Made by a program: the position numbers and the translations under genes. Source: Thalassotalea sp. ND16A (GTDB taxonomy: Bacteria; Pseudomonadota; Gammaproteobacteria; Enterobacterales; Alteromonadaceae). From it: DNA of 37,358 bases. Within the stretch, counting starts at the first letter, position 1, and each line of letters starts with the position of its first letter. Shown here piece after piece: positions 23,622-33,811 of this stretch. The stretch is from assembly GCF_000764205.1 (NCBI RefSeq), contig NZ_JQDZ01000105.1:1-37358 (forward strand), written 5' to 3'. The notes under the pieces are model-generated. The model made no database searches. It saw only the letters and a program-made list of their open reading frames with translations, and was not told the DNA's origin.

Positions 23622-24797
23622 ATGATTATTAGTATTAGAACTTTCCTTATTTTTTTATTTTCATTTAAATTTCTCTTAGATTTTTTCTCGCCACTAAGGG
23701 AATTAAACTTTTTAATGTTTAATGGTGTTTGCATCATATTTTTAATCATTAAAATGAAAGAACTGAAATTAATTCCTATGCGAGAGTGGGGAGGGGTTTT
23801 AGTTTTTCTTCTATTCTGTACTATATGGTTGATACAGGGAGTTGATAAGATGTTTTATATAAAATATCTTTCCATGATCCTCGTGTATTTAACGATTAAA
23901 ATTGCAGCATCTTATTTAGACGCATATGATTTTGTTTATATATCAAAAAAAGTACTCAATATCTTTGTCGCTTTGATCAGTATTAATTATATCCTTTCAT
24001 TCATTGTTGCCAACCCGCTTGCTAGAGAATTTTTTAATTTTGAACATGTAAATTTATTGGGAAGTTATATATTACTCAGTTTTGTCTTTGTACATTTAAA
24101 TAGTCAAAATTTAGAAAGTTATAAATATCAAAGGTTTGGTTTGGTTGGCTATTCATTATTATCAACATCGACCGGTGCGCTTTTAAGTTCTTTAATGACA
24201 TTTGTGAAAATCAAAGCCATTCGTTTAAGCGTAATCCTAAAAGCTACAGCAGTTTTCATTTTAGCTATTGTGGTGTTGTTTTTAATATTAAAGATTTATT
24301 CGCCAGAATTGTTTAGAAAAATATTCTCTCCTTTTCAAATGCTAGTTGATGGTGAATTTTCAAACCTGATAAATCTTGCAAAAAATAGAATGCCTATTCA
24401 GGACCTTGGCGAGCAATATTCGAGTTCATTAATTTGGCGTTTTTATTCTTACTTAATTTTTTGGACATACTTAATTGAACAGCCAATATTTACTTTACTT
24501 TTTGGCGATGGGTTTTGGGGTTTTTCGAAAGTTTGGGGGGGGATCGCACCACATAATGATTTTCTTTTAATATTGATTGATTTTGGATTAATTGCATTTT
24601 CAATCTTTATGTATTATTTAATCAAAATTTTCATTTGGTGTTTAAAAGCTGATTTGATAATACTTCCGTTAATTTTAATGCTCATTTTAAGGTTTATGTT
24701 TGAGAATAATATTTATTCTTATTATATTTTAAGCGGCCTGGTGATGAATATTTCTTTTTTATATTTTTATAAGCAAAAGCAAAGGTACTGTCAATGA
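23622..24797 (+). CDS. O-antigen/capsule polymerase, Wzy-like
   Basis: A 391-residue, very hydrophobic protein with about ten membrane helices and a larger extracytoplasmic loop around residues 225-290. The segment APHNDFLLILIDFGLIAF near 308-325 matches the H-N-x-[FY] pattern seen after the large loop in Wzy/WaaL-type proteins. Wzy proteins are poorly conserved, so the call rests on topology, this motif and the position between glycosyltransferase genes with a flippase and Wzz present. Base composition is extremely AT-rich even for this locus. Its 3' end overlaps the next gene by 4 bases. Confidence 0.8.
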   Translation: MIISIRTFLIFLFSFKFLLDFFSPLRELNFLMFNGVCIIFLIIKMKELKLIPMREWGGVLVFLLFCTIWLIQGVDKMFYIKYLSMILVYLTIKIAASYLDAYDFVYISKKVLNIFVALISINYILSFIVANPLAREFFNFEHVNLLGSYILLSFVFVHLNSQNLESYKYQRFGLVGYSLLSTSTGALLSSLMTFVKIKAIRLSVILKATAVFILAIVVLFLILKIYSPELFRKIFSPFQMLVDGEFSNLINLAKNRMPIQDLGEQYSSSLIWRFYSYLIFWTYLIEQPIFTLLFGDGFWGFSKVWGGIAPHNDFLLILIDFGLIAFSIFMYYLIKIFIWCLKADLIILPLILMLILRFMFENNIYSYYILSGLVMNISFLYFYKQKQRYCQ

Positions 24798-25759
24798 AAG
24801 TCCTTGTGGTAACTAATATGTACCCTGACATTAACCCAGAATGTTCTTACGAAGGGATTTTTGTTAAGGAACAAGTTGATTGTTTGAATAAACTTTCCAA
24901 TATACAGTGTGATTCTTTTATTATTAAAGGTTTTGAGTCTAAGCTAAATTATTTATTTGACGCCTTTAAAATTTTTTTTAAAGTGTCTTTTAACCATTTT
25001 GACGTAATTCACGTACATTATGGATTAAGCGGTTTATTTGTTTTATTAAATCCATTTAAATCATGGAAAAATGTTGTACTAACTCTCCACGGTGGTGATA
25101 TTTTATCTAAACAGGGGAAATACATACAAAACTTTATCACGAAAGCAATAGTCAAACGTGTTGGAAATGTTATAACTCTCAATGATGAGATGAATGGAAT
25201 TGTTTCTAAAATTAATCATAATTTCACTATGCTACCTTGCGGAGTCGATGATGAACTTTTCAATTCTTGCTATTCTGCAAATAGGAAAAACATTATCATT
25301 TTTCCCGGGAGTATGAATCGGCAAGTCAAAAATTTTCCACTATTTAATGAAATTTTTCAAGAATATAAGAAAATAGATAGTGAGGTTGAATTTACCGAGT
25401 TGGATGGCTTATCTAGGGACGAAATTGCAGTTAAACTTTCGCAATCTAAACTTCTTTTAATGACATCAATTAGTGAAGGTTCTCCTCAAATTATAAAAGA
25501 GGCTCTTTCCTCTGATCTTGCTATTATCTCTACCGATGTTGGTGATGTAAAAAGTGTAGTAGGGAATACTCTGGGAACTCGAATCATTTCTTCAAAAGAG
25601 ACACCTTTGCAGATAGCTAACAGCATTAATACAGTCATTAAAGATGCATTAGATAGCCCGACGAATAGAAGAGCACGTGTATTTACTAAAGAGCTGACTC
25701 AAAATTTAATTATGAAAAAGTTGTTAAATATTTATGAGAGAGTAATGAACAATGATTAA
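24794..25759 (+). CDS. Family 4 glycosyltransferase (GT-B fold)
   Basis: The N-terminal domain starts MKVLVVTNMYPDINPECSYEGIFVKEQV and includes DVIHVHYGLSG and LTLHGGDIL. The C-terminal domain contains FPGSMNRQVKNFPLF and the donor-binding EGSPQIIKEAL followed by IISTDVGDV, which is the E-x7-E region of GT4 enzymes. At 321 aa it is slightly short for the family but complete. It overlaps the polymerase gene by 4 bases and the acyltransferase gene by 8, showing tight translational coupling. Donor sugar is unknown; mannose from the GDP-mannose made by manC/manB is one possibility. Confidence 0.88.
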   Translation: MKVLVVTNMYPDINPECSYEGIFVKEQVDCLNKLSNIQCDSFIIKGFESKLNYLFDAFKIFFKVSFNHFDVIHVHYGLSGLFVLLNPFKSWKNVVLTLHGGDILSKQGKYIQNFITKAIVKRVGNVITLNDEMNGIVSKINHNFTMLPCGVDDELFNSCYSANRKNIIIFPGSMNRQVKNFPLFNEIFQEYKKIDSEVEFTELDGLSRDEIAVKLSQSKLLLMTSISEGSPQIIKEALSSDLAIISTDVGDVKSVVGNTLGTRIISSKETPLQIANSINTVIKDALDSPTNRRARVFTKELTQNLIMKKLLNIYERVMNND

Positions 25760-26279
25760 TAAATTATTGCTAATTTTTTATTATTTGTTTATTTCAAAAT
25801 TACCTAATACTAAATTTGTTCAATTTGGGAATAAAGTTAGAGTATGGTACGTATCAAAGGTTTTAAAATTAATGCCTTTTCACTCTAAAGCTATTTTCGA
25901 AGATGGAATTTACATTTCAGATGGCAAAAACCTAACAATAGGCAAGCACTGTGAGATAAATGAAAATGTATTTATACAAGGGGCTAATATAGGTAATTAT
26001 GTTCTAATAGCGCCGAATGTCTCCATTTTAAATGATACACATCAATTTCAGTCTACTGAAATCCCAATAGTTGACCAAGGCATGAGTGCTAAAGACAACC
26101 CAGAAATTGGTGATGATGTATGGATCGGAAGGAGTGCAACAATTTTAAAAGGGATAACAATTGGTAAAGGCGCCATAATTGGTGCCGGAGCTGTTGTAAC
26201 TAAAGACGTAGCACCATATACCGTTGTCGGTGGAGTTCCGGCTAAAATTATTTCAAAGCGAAAACAAGCGAATGATTGA
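25752..26279 (+). CDS. Hexapeptide-repeat (left-handed beta-helix) acyltransferase
   Basis: The protein has repeated [LIV]-G-x4 hexapeptides from about residue 60 onward. The candidate catalytic histidine lies in LNDTHQF (near 97). The canonical end IGDDVWIGRSATILKGITIGKGAIIGAGAVV and YTVVGGVPAKII belongs to the maltose/galactoside O-acetyltransferase-like group. Length is 175 aa. It probably transfers an acetyl group to a sugar hydroxyl, or to the amino group of the dTDP-4-amino sugar, on the cytoplasmic side. Context (between two glycosyltransferases) fits either. Confidence 0.87.
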   Translation: MINKLLLIFYYLFISKLPNTKFVQFGNKVRVWYVSKVLKLMPFHSKAIFEDGIYISDGKNLTIGKHCEINENVFIQGANIGNYVLIAPNVSILNDTHQFQSTEIPIVDQGMSAKDNPEIGDDVWIGRSATILKGITIGKGAIIGAGAVVTKDVAPYTVVGGVPAKIISKRKQAND

Positions 26280-27006
26280 AAAAAATGAAGTAGAACCAAT
26301 TTTTGGAATTAAATTTACCAATATATCTATGCAAGAATTAATTAAAAATTGCTTCTCGGGATCACTATTAAATAAGGTAATTGTCACTCCCAATGTGGAC
26401 CATGTAGTCCGATTCGCCAAGGATCAAGAATTTAAGAACATTTATGCCAAAGCGGATGTTACCGTTAATGATTCACGAATATTGAAAATATTATCGAGAC
26501 TTTGTCGAAAACCAATAAAAAATTTAATACCTGGAAGTGATTTAACTAAACTGCTATTTGATGAGTTAAAAGGTTCCCCACAGCCTGTTTGCATCATAGG
26601 TTGTGATTCTGCTGTTATCGCAAAGCTAAGAGAAAAATATCCTAAGATTAAGATTGATCATTACAATCCGCCCATGGGGTTTATACATTCCGAAAATGAA
26701 GTAGACAAATGCATAGAATATTGTTCAAAAAGTAATGCGACAATCTTTTTTCTGGCTGTTGGCAGCCCTAGACAAGAAATTTTAGCGCAAAAGTTGAAAG
26801 CCTTGAATTTGAACGCATGCTACTTTTGTATAGGAGCTTCAATTTTATTCCTTACCGGTGATGAAAAAAGAGCTCCAAAATTTATGCAAAAGCTTGCGCT
26901 TGAATGGCTATTTAGATTATTACAAAGCCCCAAAAGGTTAGCTAAAAGGTATTTAGTTGATGGAATCAAAATATTTCCAATTTTTATTAAGGAATTACGT
27001 AAATGA
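26272..27006 (+). CDS. WecG/TagA/CpsF family glycosyltransferase
   Basis: GT26-type enzyme. Features are [17 protein letters not shown], the probable catalytic aspartate in [26 protein letters not shown], and the signature [17 protein letters not shown]. The C-terminal [24 protein letters not shown] is the family's membrane-associating tail. Members transfer ManNAc or ManNAcA, glucose or related residues onto lipid-linked acceptors. The open frame extends upstream to 26224, but ATG 26272 gives the usual N-terminus and overlaps the acyltransferase stop by 8 bases, matching the coupling style of this operon. It overlaps manC by 4 bases. Confidence 0.9.
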   Translation: MIEKNEVEPIFGIKFTNISMQELIKNCFSGSLLNKVIVTPNVDHVVRFAKDQEFKNIYAKADVTVNDSRILKILSRLCRKPIKNLIPGSDLTKLLFDELKGSPQPVCIIGCDSAVIAKLREKYPKIKIDHYNPPMGFIHSENEVDKCIEYCSKSNATIFFLAVGSPRQEILAQKLKALNLNACYFCIGASILFLTGDEKRAPKFMQKLALEWLFRLLQSPKRLAKRYLVDGIKIFPIFIKELRK

Positions 27007-28415
27007 TTAAACCTGTAATTATGGCCGGTGGCAGTGGTTCACGCTTGTGGCCGCTATCACGCAAATTAATGCCCAAGCAATTCTTAAAAATAGCCTCAGA
27101 AAGCACGATGATTCAGGAAACCGCTTTGCGACTTTCTGGCCTGGATGTTTCGTCGCCAATAACTATTTGTAATGAAGAACATAGATTTATTGTTGCCGAA
27201 CAGTTACGTGAAATTGACACTTTAGGCTCTATTATTTTAGAGCCTGTTGGTCGTAATACTGCACCTGCTATTGCGCTTGCGGCATTAACCGAAATTGCAA
27301 AAGGCGAAGATCCAACATTACTTGTTTTAGCCGCAGATCATGTGATTTATAATGAAAGTGAGTTTCGCCGTGTTGTTGCAAGTGCCGAACCATTAGCTAA
27401 AGCGGGTGACTTAGTAACATTTGGCATTGTGCCTTCACATGCGGAAACGGGTTATGGCTACATTCGCGCTGGTGCTAAAATTGAAGGTGATGAGGTTACT
27501 GGTTTTCAGGTTTCGCAGTTTGTTGAAAAACCCGATTTACCAACTGCTCAACAATACTTAGCATCTGGAGAATACTTTTGGAACTCTGGAATGTTTATGT
27601 TCAAAGCCAGCCGTTATATTGAAGAGTTAGAGAAGTTTAGGCCTGACATTTTAGCGTCATGCAAAGCTTCGCTTACCCAAGCCTCGAACGATCATGATTT
27701 CATCCGGGTCGATGAAACTGCATTTGCCAGCTGCCCTGATGATTCAATTGATTATGCGGTTATGGAAAAAACAGCAAATGCCGTGGTTGTGCCATTAGAT
27801 GCTGCCTGGAATGATATTGGCAGTTTTTCAGCAATATGGGACATTAAGGATAAAGATGCCAATGGTAATGTACACCAAGGAGATGTATTGAGCCATGGTT
27901 CAACCAATAACCTAGTTATTGCAGAACAAAAATTGGTGGCAACTGTGGGCATAGGAAACTGCATTGTTGTGGAAACTAAAGACGCGGTGTTAGTCGCCAA
28001 TAAAGATAATGTACAAGATGTTAAAAAAATTGTTGAGCAAATAAAAGCGTCTAATCGAACTGAGGCTGATATTCATCGGCAAGTATACCGCCCCTGGGGG
28101 CATTACGATTCTATTGACTTTGGTAAGCGTGATCAGGTTAAACGCATTACCGTATCACCGGGTGAAAAATTGTCTATTCAAATGCATCATCATCGAGCTG
28201 AACACTGGGTTGTAGTGTCGGGTACTGCCAAAGTAACCAATGGTGAAAAAACTTTTTTACTCACTGAAAATCAATCTACTTACATTCCTGCTGGCGTTGT
28301 ACACGCGCTTGAGAATCCTGGGGTGTTGCCACTTGAGCTCATTGAAGTACAAAGTGGCAGTTACTTAGGTGAAGATGATATTGTTCGCTTTGAAGATAGA
28401 TACGGAAGATCTTAA
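27003..28415 (+). CDS. manC: Mannose-1-phosphate guanylyltransferase / mannose-6-phosphate isomerase
   Basis: Bifunctional type II enzyme making GDP-mannose from mannose-1-phosphate, plus isomerisation of fructose-6-phosphate. The N-terminal nucleotidyltransferase domain has [26 protein letters not shown] and EYFWNSGMF. The C-terminal cupin isomerase domain (from about 350) has the metal-binding [15 protein letters not shown]. The 470-aa length is standard. It starts within the preceding gene (ATGA overlap) and is followed after two bases by manB. A decayed second copy exists at 33555. Confidence 0.95.
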   Translation: MIKPVIMAGGSGSRLWPLSRKLMPKQFLKIASESTMIQETALRLSGLDVSSPITICNEEHRFIVAEQLREIDTLGSIILEPVGRNTAPAIALAALTEIAKGEDPTLLVLAADHVIYNESEFRRVVASAEPLAKAGDLVTFGIVPSHAETGYGYIRAGAKIEGDEVTGFQVSQFVEKPDLPTAQQYLASGEYFWNSGMFMFKASRYIEELEKFRPDILASCKASLTQASNDHDFIRVDETAFASCPDDSIDYAVMEKTANAVVVPLDAAWNDIGSFSAIWDIKDKDANGNVHQGDVLSHGSTNNLVIAEQKLVATVGIGNCIVVETKDAVLVANKDNVQDVKKIVEQIKASNRTEADIHRQVYRPWGHYDSIDFGKRDQVKRITVSPGEKLSIQMHHHRAEHWVVVSGTAKVTNGEKTFLLTENQSTYIPAGVVHALENPGVLPLELIEVQSGSYLGEDDIVRFEDRYGRS

Positions 28416-28417
28416 TC

Positions 28418-29791
28418 ATGACATTATCGTGTTTTAAAGCCTACGACATTCGTGGTCAACTGGGCAGTGAATTAAATGAAGACATTGCTTATGCGATAGG
28501 ACGTGCCTTTGCCCTTGAAATAAAACCTAAACAGGTAGTCGTTGGTGGTGATATCCGCTTAACGTCTGAGGGCTTAAAGCTGGCTTTAGCTCGTGGCATA
28601 CAAGATGAAGGCGCAGATGTTATTGATCTGGGAATGACCGGAACTGAAGAAATTTACTTTGCCACTAAGTTTTTAGGTGTTTGTGGCGGAGTAGAAGTTA
28701 CTGCTTCACATAATCCTATGGACTATAACGGTATGAAACTTGTGCGCGAAGATTCAAAGCCTATATCTGGCGATACGGGTTTAAGAAATATTGAAAAGCT
28801 TGCTGAGAAAATATTATCTGGCAAGCTGCCACTTAAACCGCAAGAACCTGGTAAATACCTAACCAGGCCATTAAAGTCTGAATACTCAAAACACATGCTT
28901 GAGTTTGTTGATGTAAGTAATATAAAACCATTAAAGCTTGTTGTTAACGCTGGTAATGGTGCAGCGGGCCCTGCATTAGACGCTATTGAACAACAATTAA
29001 TTGCGCATGGTGTAAATATCGAATTTATTAAAGTACACCATACGCCGGATGGTAAATTCCCTCACGGAATTCCTAATCCATTATTACCCGAATGTAGAGC
29101 CGATACCGCTAATGCCGTGATTAGCCATGGTGCCGATATGGGGATAGCTTGGGATGGCGATTTTGATCGTTGTTTCTTGTTTGATGAAAGTGGTGAATTT
29201 ATTGAAGGCTATTATATTGTCGGCTTGCTGGCCGAAGCTTTTTTACAAAGACACCCGAATGAAAAAATAATTCATGACCCTCGCTTGAGCTGGAATACAA
29301 TAGATATTGTAAATAAAGCAGGTGGAACTCCGATAATGAGCAAAACCGGCCATGCCTTTATTAAAGAACGTATGCGCTTAGAAAATGCCATTTATGGCGG
29401 TGAAATGAGTGCTCATCATTATTTTCGTGATTTTGCTTATTGTGACTCAGGAATGATCCCATGGCTGTTGGTTGCTGAATTATTATCGGTGAAAGGTAAG
29501 CCACTGTCTTCACTGGTTAAAGAGCGAATTGCTTTGTATCCTTCCTCAGGTGAAATTAACTCAAAACTGGCCGATCCGGTTTCGGCGATTGTTGCAGTGC
29601 GCAAAAAATACGAAAGTGCAGCCCTAGTGGTAGATGAAACTGATGGCATTTCATTAGAGTTCAGCGATTGGCGTTTTAATTTGCGCTCATCAAACACTGA
29701 ACCTGTGGTAAGGCTAAATGTAGAATCGCGAGCGAATGTAGCATTAATGGAACAACAAACCGCTGAGATATTAGAAACCCTAAGGGGATAA
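28418..29791 (+). CDS. manB: Phosphomannomutase
   Basis: Interconverts mannose-6-phosphate and mannose-1-phosphate for GDP-mannose synthesis. The phosphoserine is Ser97 in [13 protein letters not shown]. The Mg-binding loop has Asp246, Asp248 and Asp250 (WDGDFDRC). The C-terminal phosphate-binding loop is [12 protein letters not shown]. It has the normal size of 457 aa. It forms a cassette with manC. No Gmd/Fcl genes are present, so GDP-mannose is probably used as such and not converted to fucose. A GGGG/CCCC hairpin (29782-29798) overlaps its stop codon and may act as a weak terminator. Confidence 0.95.
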   Translation: MTLSCFKAYDIRGQLGSELNEDIAYAIGRAFALEIKPKQVVVGGDIRLTSEGLKLALARGIQDEGADVIDLGMTGTEEIYFATKFLGVCGGVEVTASHNPMDYNGMKLVREDSKPISGDTGLRNIEKLAEKILSGKLPLKPQEPGKYLTRPLKSEYSKHMLEFVDVSNIKPLKLVVNAGNGAAGPALDAIEQQLIAHGVNIEFIKVHHTPDGKFPHGIPNPLLPECRADTANAVISHGADMGIAWDGDFDRCFLFDESGEFIEGYYIVGLLAEAFLQRHPNEKIIHDPRLSWNTIDIVNKAGGTPIMSKTGHAFIKERMRLENAIYGGEMSAHHYFRDFAYCDSGMIPWLLVAELLSVKGKPLSSLVKERIALYPSSGEINSKLADPVSAIVAVRKKYESAALVVDETDGISLEFSDWRFNLRSSNTEPVVRLNVESRANVALMEQQTAEILETLRG

Positions 29792-29916
29792 ACCCCTTTT
29801 CACTTTTTCTATGCTTTGTACATTCAGTGGGATGGAGCAATTGATCAGTTTATTTCTATTGATGTTAGAATCTATGGATTAATACACTCGCTTACGACAA
29901 AAACGGGTTTTTAACA

Positions 29917-30297
29917 ATGACAAATGAATGGCATGTAGCCCTTAACACGATAATTTTTCGCATCTGCTTCGCTTTTTGTTTACTTAGTATAACTGTTTTG
30001 GCATTAATACCGAGCGAAGCGGTTTCAGATATTACGGTATGGGATAAAGCGAATCACTTTATCGCTTTTTTAGTGCTATGTGTTTTATTATATTTTTGTT
30101 TTAATAAAGTAAACTCGCTCAGTAGTGTTATTATTCCTTTGTTAGCTTATGGTTTGTTACTAGAGTTATTGCAAGGGCTCACCATATATAGGTTTTTCTC
30201 TTGGTTCGATTTAGTTGCCGATGTGATTGGTATTGTTTCTGGAATTATAGTTGCCAAGCATTTAGAAAAATCAATCCTAAAATCAATTAGGGTTTAG
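29917..30297 (+). CDS. VanZ-like family small membrane protein
   Basis: A 126-residue protein with about four membrane helices, carrying the VanZ-family features WDKANHFIAFLVL (residues 43-55) and LLLELLQGLTIYRFFSWFDLVADVIGIVSG. VanZ-like proteins are frequent neighbours of polysaccharide genes and of exopolysaccharide regulators; their molecular role is not settled. It lies between manB and the WcaJ-type gene with gaps of 125 and 79 bases. Confidence 0.85.
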   Translation: MTNEWHVALNTIIFRICFAFCLLSITVLALIPSEAVSDITVWDKANHFIAFLVLCVLLYFCFNKVNSLSSVIIPLLAYGLLLELLQGLTIYRFFSWFDLVADVIGIVSGIIVAKHLEKSILKSIRV

Positions 30298-30376
30298 TTG
30301 AATATATTATTTTAGTGATAATTTTGGTAAGATATAGTCTGACTAGAACAAAAAGTAGAAAAATCGAAAAGTCATT

Positions 30377-31780
30377 ATGAAACACGGCATACTTCAAACT
30401 CACTCTTCTTTGATAACTTTCTTTAATCAGTTAATTGACCTGATTATGATCCCTTTTTTATTGTATTTACTGATAACGATTATCGGTAGTGATTTGCCTG
30501 TGTTAAGTATAGCTATTGGTGGATTCATCGCGAGCTTAACTTTTCAGTTTATCGCTAATACCCGTGAACTATATATTAGTCACCGGGGAGAAAAAGTAGA
30601 GGTCGAAATAATAAAGTGTCTCAAATATTGGACGTTATCGTTTTTACTAGCGGTATTTTTGCTGTATTCATTTACGGTAAGTGCGAACAAGTTAAGTTAC
30701 GTTCTTATTGGTTGGTATTTGATTGCGGGATTGTATTTTATTTTATTTCGAACTTTTCTTAAAATGTTTTTAACATACGTCCGCAGTAAAGGGTTTAACC
30801 AACGCAATGTTGTTATCTTTGGTGCTGGAGATGTCGGTACAAAAGTTGCCAATAATATTTACCTATCTCCAGAGTTTGGTTTAAAAGTGATTGGCTTTTA
30901 TGATGATAGGCGTGAAGGTTTAGTAGGAACTAAACAGCAAAATTTGGAAGTTGTAGGTAATTTGGACGACTTATTAAGTGACATCAAACTGATTAACATT
31001 GATATCGTTTATATTGCGCTATCCATGGATCACATGCCTTATATCAGAAAAATTGCCAAGGAGCTGTCTGACAGTACTTGTTCTTTAGTTTTCGTACCCG
31101 ATATGTTTTCTTTTGATTTATTAAACTCACGAATGGGGTCTTTAAATGGTATCCCTACGATCTCTATTTATGATACACCTATGGAAGGGGCTAATCGTTT
31201 AGTTAAGCGCATCTCTGATATAATGCTATCTACTCTGATTTTAATTTTGATAAGCCCCATTTTATTAGTTATTTCATTAGCGATAAAATTAACGTCAAAA
31301 GGCCCGGTTTTATTCAAGCAAAATAGGTATGGCATAGATGGAAAAGCAATAAAAGTTTGGAAGTTCAGGTCGATGACTGTTATGGAGAACTCAGACACCG
31401 TTGTACAAGCGACTAAAGGGGATGTTCGTATAACTCCTCTTGGTGGATTTTTGCGAAAAACATCTTTAGATGAACTTCCACAATTTATCAACGTACTAAC
31501 TGGTGGTATGTCCATTGTAGGTCCTCGACCACATGCAGTATCTCATAATGAAGAGTATCGCCAATTGATAGGTGGATACATGCTTCGTCATAAAGTGAAA
31601 CCTGGCATTACTGGCTGGGCGCAAATTAATGGCTGGCGTGGTGAAACCGATACTTTAGATAAAATGGAGAAACGTATTGAGTTTGACCTGGAATATATCA
31701 GTAACTGGACTCTGATCTGGGATTTAAAAATTATCTTTTTAACCATATTTAAAGGCTTTGTTAATAAAAACGCCTATTAA
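30377..31780 (+). CDS. wcaJ: Undecaprenyl-phosphate glucose phosphotransferase (WcaJ type)
   Basis: Initiating polyisoprenyl-phosphate hexose-1-phosphate transferase. Four N-terminal membrane segments (within 15-135) are followed by a Rossmann-like CoA-binding domain (NVVIFGAGDVGTKVANNI near 143). The catalytic bacterial sugar transferase domain starts near 275 with KRISDIMLST. It contains PVLFKQNRYGIDGKAIKVWKFRSM, the conserved LRKTSLDELPQF, GPRPHAV and KPGITGWAQINGWRGETDT. Length (467 aa) matches WcaJ. It would load glucose-1-phosphate on undecaprenyl phosphate to start each repeat unit. Confidence 0.93.
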   Translation: MKHGILQTHSSLITFFNQLIDLIMIPFLLYLLITIIGSDLPVLSIAIGGFIASLTFQFIANTRELYISHRGEKVEVEIIKCLKYWTLSFLLAVFLLYSFTVSANKLSYVLIGWYLIAGLYFILFRTFLKMFLTYVRSKGFNQRNVVIFGAGDVGTKVANNIYLSPEFGLKVIGFYDDRREGLVGTKQQNLEVVGNLDDLLSDIKLINIDIVYIALSMDHMPYIRKIAKELSDSTCSLVFVPDMFSFDLLNSRMGSLNGIPTISIYDTPMEGANRLVKRISDIMLSTLILILISPILLVISLAIKLTSKGPVLFKQNRYGIDGKAIKVWKFRSMTVMENSDTVVQATKGDVRITPLGGFLRKTSLDELPQFINVLTGGMSIVGPRPHAVSHNEEYRQLIGGYMLRHKVKPGITGWAQINGWRGETDTLDKMEKRIEFDLEYISNWTLIWDLKIIFLTIFKGFVNKNAY

Positions 31781-31810
31781 AATACTTTTCTCTTCTTTAA
31801 GTCATAAACT

Positions 31811-33367
31811 ATGTTTTTTAAAATAACTACAAAATTTTTTGTTGCCACTTTTAGTGGCACTCTTTTTTATATTTTACCTTTTTTCGTAGAAGCTGAGCCT
31901 TGGGTTGATACTTCTAATGTGTTCCTACGGGCTGATATTCAACTATTAGCTGATAAAGGCCATATCAACATTCCATTAACTACTTTCCCGTTAATGTGGG
32001 CTGATGTTGGTTCTGCCCTTACTAAAGTTAACGAACATGAATTGGATAAGGAAAGTAAATCGGCCTATTGGCATGTTAAGCAAAAGTTCAATTTTTCGAA
32101 ACGTAATAATAAAATTATCGAAATGAATTTTGCCAGTGATGAAAAGCGTTTCACTGGTTTTGGCGATGAATATCGAGATGCGAATTTTATTCAAGGCCAT
32201 TTCAGTTATATGGGCGATTCATGGGCGGTAAAATTATCACCTAGTATTAGTGAAGATCTTCGCAGAACTGAAAACGGTCGTTTAGATGAAAGTTATGCCG
32301 CATATTTTCTAGGAAATTGGGTTATCAGTATCGGCATGCAAGATAGGTGGTTTGGCCCTGGTTGGGATACCAATTTGGCATTAACCAATAATGCCCGGCC
32401 TATGCCTGCAATCGCTCTCACCCGTAAATCATCTACGCCTTTTACTCTGCCTTTTTTTAATGATGTAAAAATCCCCTGGACGGTTACTACTTTTATGGGG
32501 CAATTTGAAGAAGAGCGCCATGTCCATAATGCCTGGCTTTGGGGCTTTCGTTTCAACTTTAAACCGAGCCAAAATTTAGAGTTAGGTGTAACTCGTTTGA
32601 TCCAATGGAATGGTGACGGACGCCCTGGAGGCTTGGACACTTTCTGGGATGCATTAACAGGAAAAGATAACTGTGCGGAGGATTTAGGAGGATGCTCACT
32701 TGAAGATAGATTTAAATACGAGCCGGGTAATCAACAAGTTGCGGTTGATGCTAGATATACATTAAATTATTTTTCTAGGCCAGCCAGTTTATATGTTCAA
32801 ATGCTAGCCGAGGATGGTAACAATAAAAATAATGACCTTGTAGCACAAAAGGTATGGCAATACGGTTTTGATACTACATTAAACATTGCCGATACCTTTT
32901 TTAGAGTTTATTTAGAATATACCGATAGTTTTAGTGACTGTACTCCTGCAAGAGCGGGAGATGTACCAGGAGTAGGACTTGGAAATTGTATATATGAACA
33001 TGAAGTATATTTAACTGGTATGAGGTACAACGGGCGCAATTTAGGCAGTTCATACGATAACGATGCAGAATCCGTGGTGTTTGGCATGGTATCGCAATTA
33101 AATGGTCTGGAAAGTTGGGAATTGAAAGCTAAATATTTAGACTTGAACAATGATAATGCAGATAAGTACCCGGATGATCCAAATAATGGCAATACAGTTA
33201 CCCATATTGCCGAAGAAATGTTGGTGTTAAGCCTGAAGTATCAGTTACACCAGGGTAAGTTTAAATACACCCTAGGTGGCAGTATTAACCATTCTCGTTT
33301 TGAAAATGATGATGAAGATGATAACACACAGCCTACGTTGTTTTTTAATCTGCAATACTCTCTTTAA
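31811..33367 (+). CDS. wzi: Wzi-family capsule assembly outer-membrane protein
   Basis: A 518-residue protein with a signal peptide (about 1-27, ending in VEA), then WVDTSNVFLRADIQLLADKGHINIPLTTFPLMW, which is diagnostic of Wzi. The rest is an amphipathic beta-strand pattern ending in an aromatic-containing strand (TLFFNLQYSL) that suits an outer-membrane barrel. Wzi anchors or organises capsule at the cell surface, which favours a capsule-type product. It is the last gene before the strong terminator at 33409. Confidence 0.92.
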   Translation: MFFKITTKFFVATFSGTLFYILPFFVEAEPWVDTSNVFLRADIQLLADKGHINIPLTTFPLMWADVGSALTKVNEHELDKESKSAYWHVKQKFNFSKRNNKIIEMNFASDEKRFTGFGDEYRDANFIQGHFSYMGDSWAVKLSPSISEDLRRTENGRLDESYAAYFLGNWVISIGMQDRWFGPGWDTNLALTNNARPMPAIALTRKSSTPFTLPFFNDVKIPWTVTTFMGQFEEERHVHNAWLWGFRFNFKPSQNLELGVTRLIQWNGDGRPGGLDTFWDALTGKDNCAEDLGGCSLEDRFKYEPGNQQVAVDARYTLNYFSRPASLYVQMLAEDGNNKNNDLVAQKVWQYGFDTTLNIADTFFRVYLEYTDSFSDCTPARAGDVPGVGLGNCIYEHEVYLTGMRYNGRNLGSSYDNDAESVVFGMVSQLNGLESWELKAKYLDLNNDNADKYPDDPNNGNTVTHIAEEMLVLSLKYQLHQGKFKYTLGGSINHSRFENDDEDDNTQPTLFFNLQYSL

Positions 33368-33408
33368 AAAAACACTCTCTTTAAAAATACTACTTTGCAA
33401 GTAGAATT

Positions 33409-33441
33409 AAAAAATCCGCACACATGTGCGGATTTTTTTTT
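33409..33441 (+). terminator. Strong intrinsic terminator ending the main operon
   Basis: ATCCGCACA / TGTGCGGAT (33414-33422 with 33425-33433) is extended by A-T pairs from flanking runs and is followed by nine T residues (33433-33441). It begins 41 bases after the wzi stop codon. The preceding A run would also let it work for minus-strand transcripts. Confidence 0.92.
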
Positions 33442-33554
33442 GCCCCTGGCTAAACGGTGGAAAATTTTATCTGTGCTAAACTTTTAATTAGTTAGCCTGA
33501 ATTTGGCATAATTTTTTTGCAAACAATTGAATATTAATAAGAACAAGCGGCACT

Positions 33555-33690
33555 ATGTTACAACCTGTAGTATTCGCTGCTGGTAAAGGAATGCGACTAC
33601 GGCCTTATCTGGACCGTTATTTTCTAAACAGTTTTTAACAATGATTTCTCAACATACCCTCATTCAAGCTACGCTATTGTATTTCGCTAA
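33555..33690 (+). pseudogene. manC: Decayed manC N-terminal fragment
   Basis: From ATG 33555 the translation MLQPVVFAAGKGMRLRP matches the start of ManC (compare [17 protein letters not shown] in the intact gene). One base appears to be missing after 33605; shifting frame restores LSGPLFSKQFLTMISQHTLIQAT, which continues the ManC alignment (PLS...PKQFL...TMIQET). The unshifted frame stops at 33636. Similarity fades after about 33690. The sequence is diverged from the intact manC at 27003, so it is not a recent duplication. Confidence 0.75.
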
Positions 33691-33751
33691 CTTTTGGCTG
33701 TTGATGGCGTGGACGTTGCGGAAAGGGTTTTGAGCGGGCAAATGAATGCAG

Positions 33752-33800
33752 GATCTGCTGAGCAGAATAACGCGAGAATAAATTCTCGCCAACGGGTGGC
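33752..33800. repeat. Fifth copy of the palindromic repeat, in the pseudogene region
   Basis: GCGAGAAT-AA-ATTCTCGC at 33772-33789 forms a perfect 8-bp hairpin. It is preceded by CTGCTGAGCAGAATAAC and followed by CAACGGGTGG, aligning along its whole length with the copies in the YjbH-family gene (GCTGCGCGGAATTAC...CAACCGGATGG). It sits between the manC and manB remnants. Confidence 0.8.
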
Positions 33801-33811
33801 GATAAACAGGA

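Noticed and set aside
26224-26271. Upstream extension of the WecG-type gene to a TTG start
   Set aside because: It would overlap the acyltransferase by 56 bases; the ATG at 26272 gives the normal family N-terminus and the 8-base overlap seen elsewhere in the operon.
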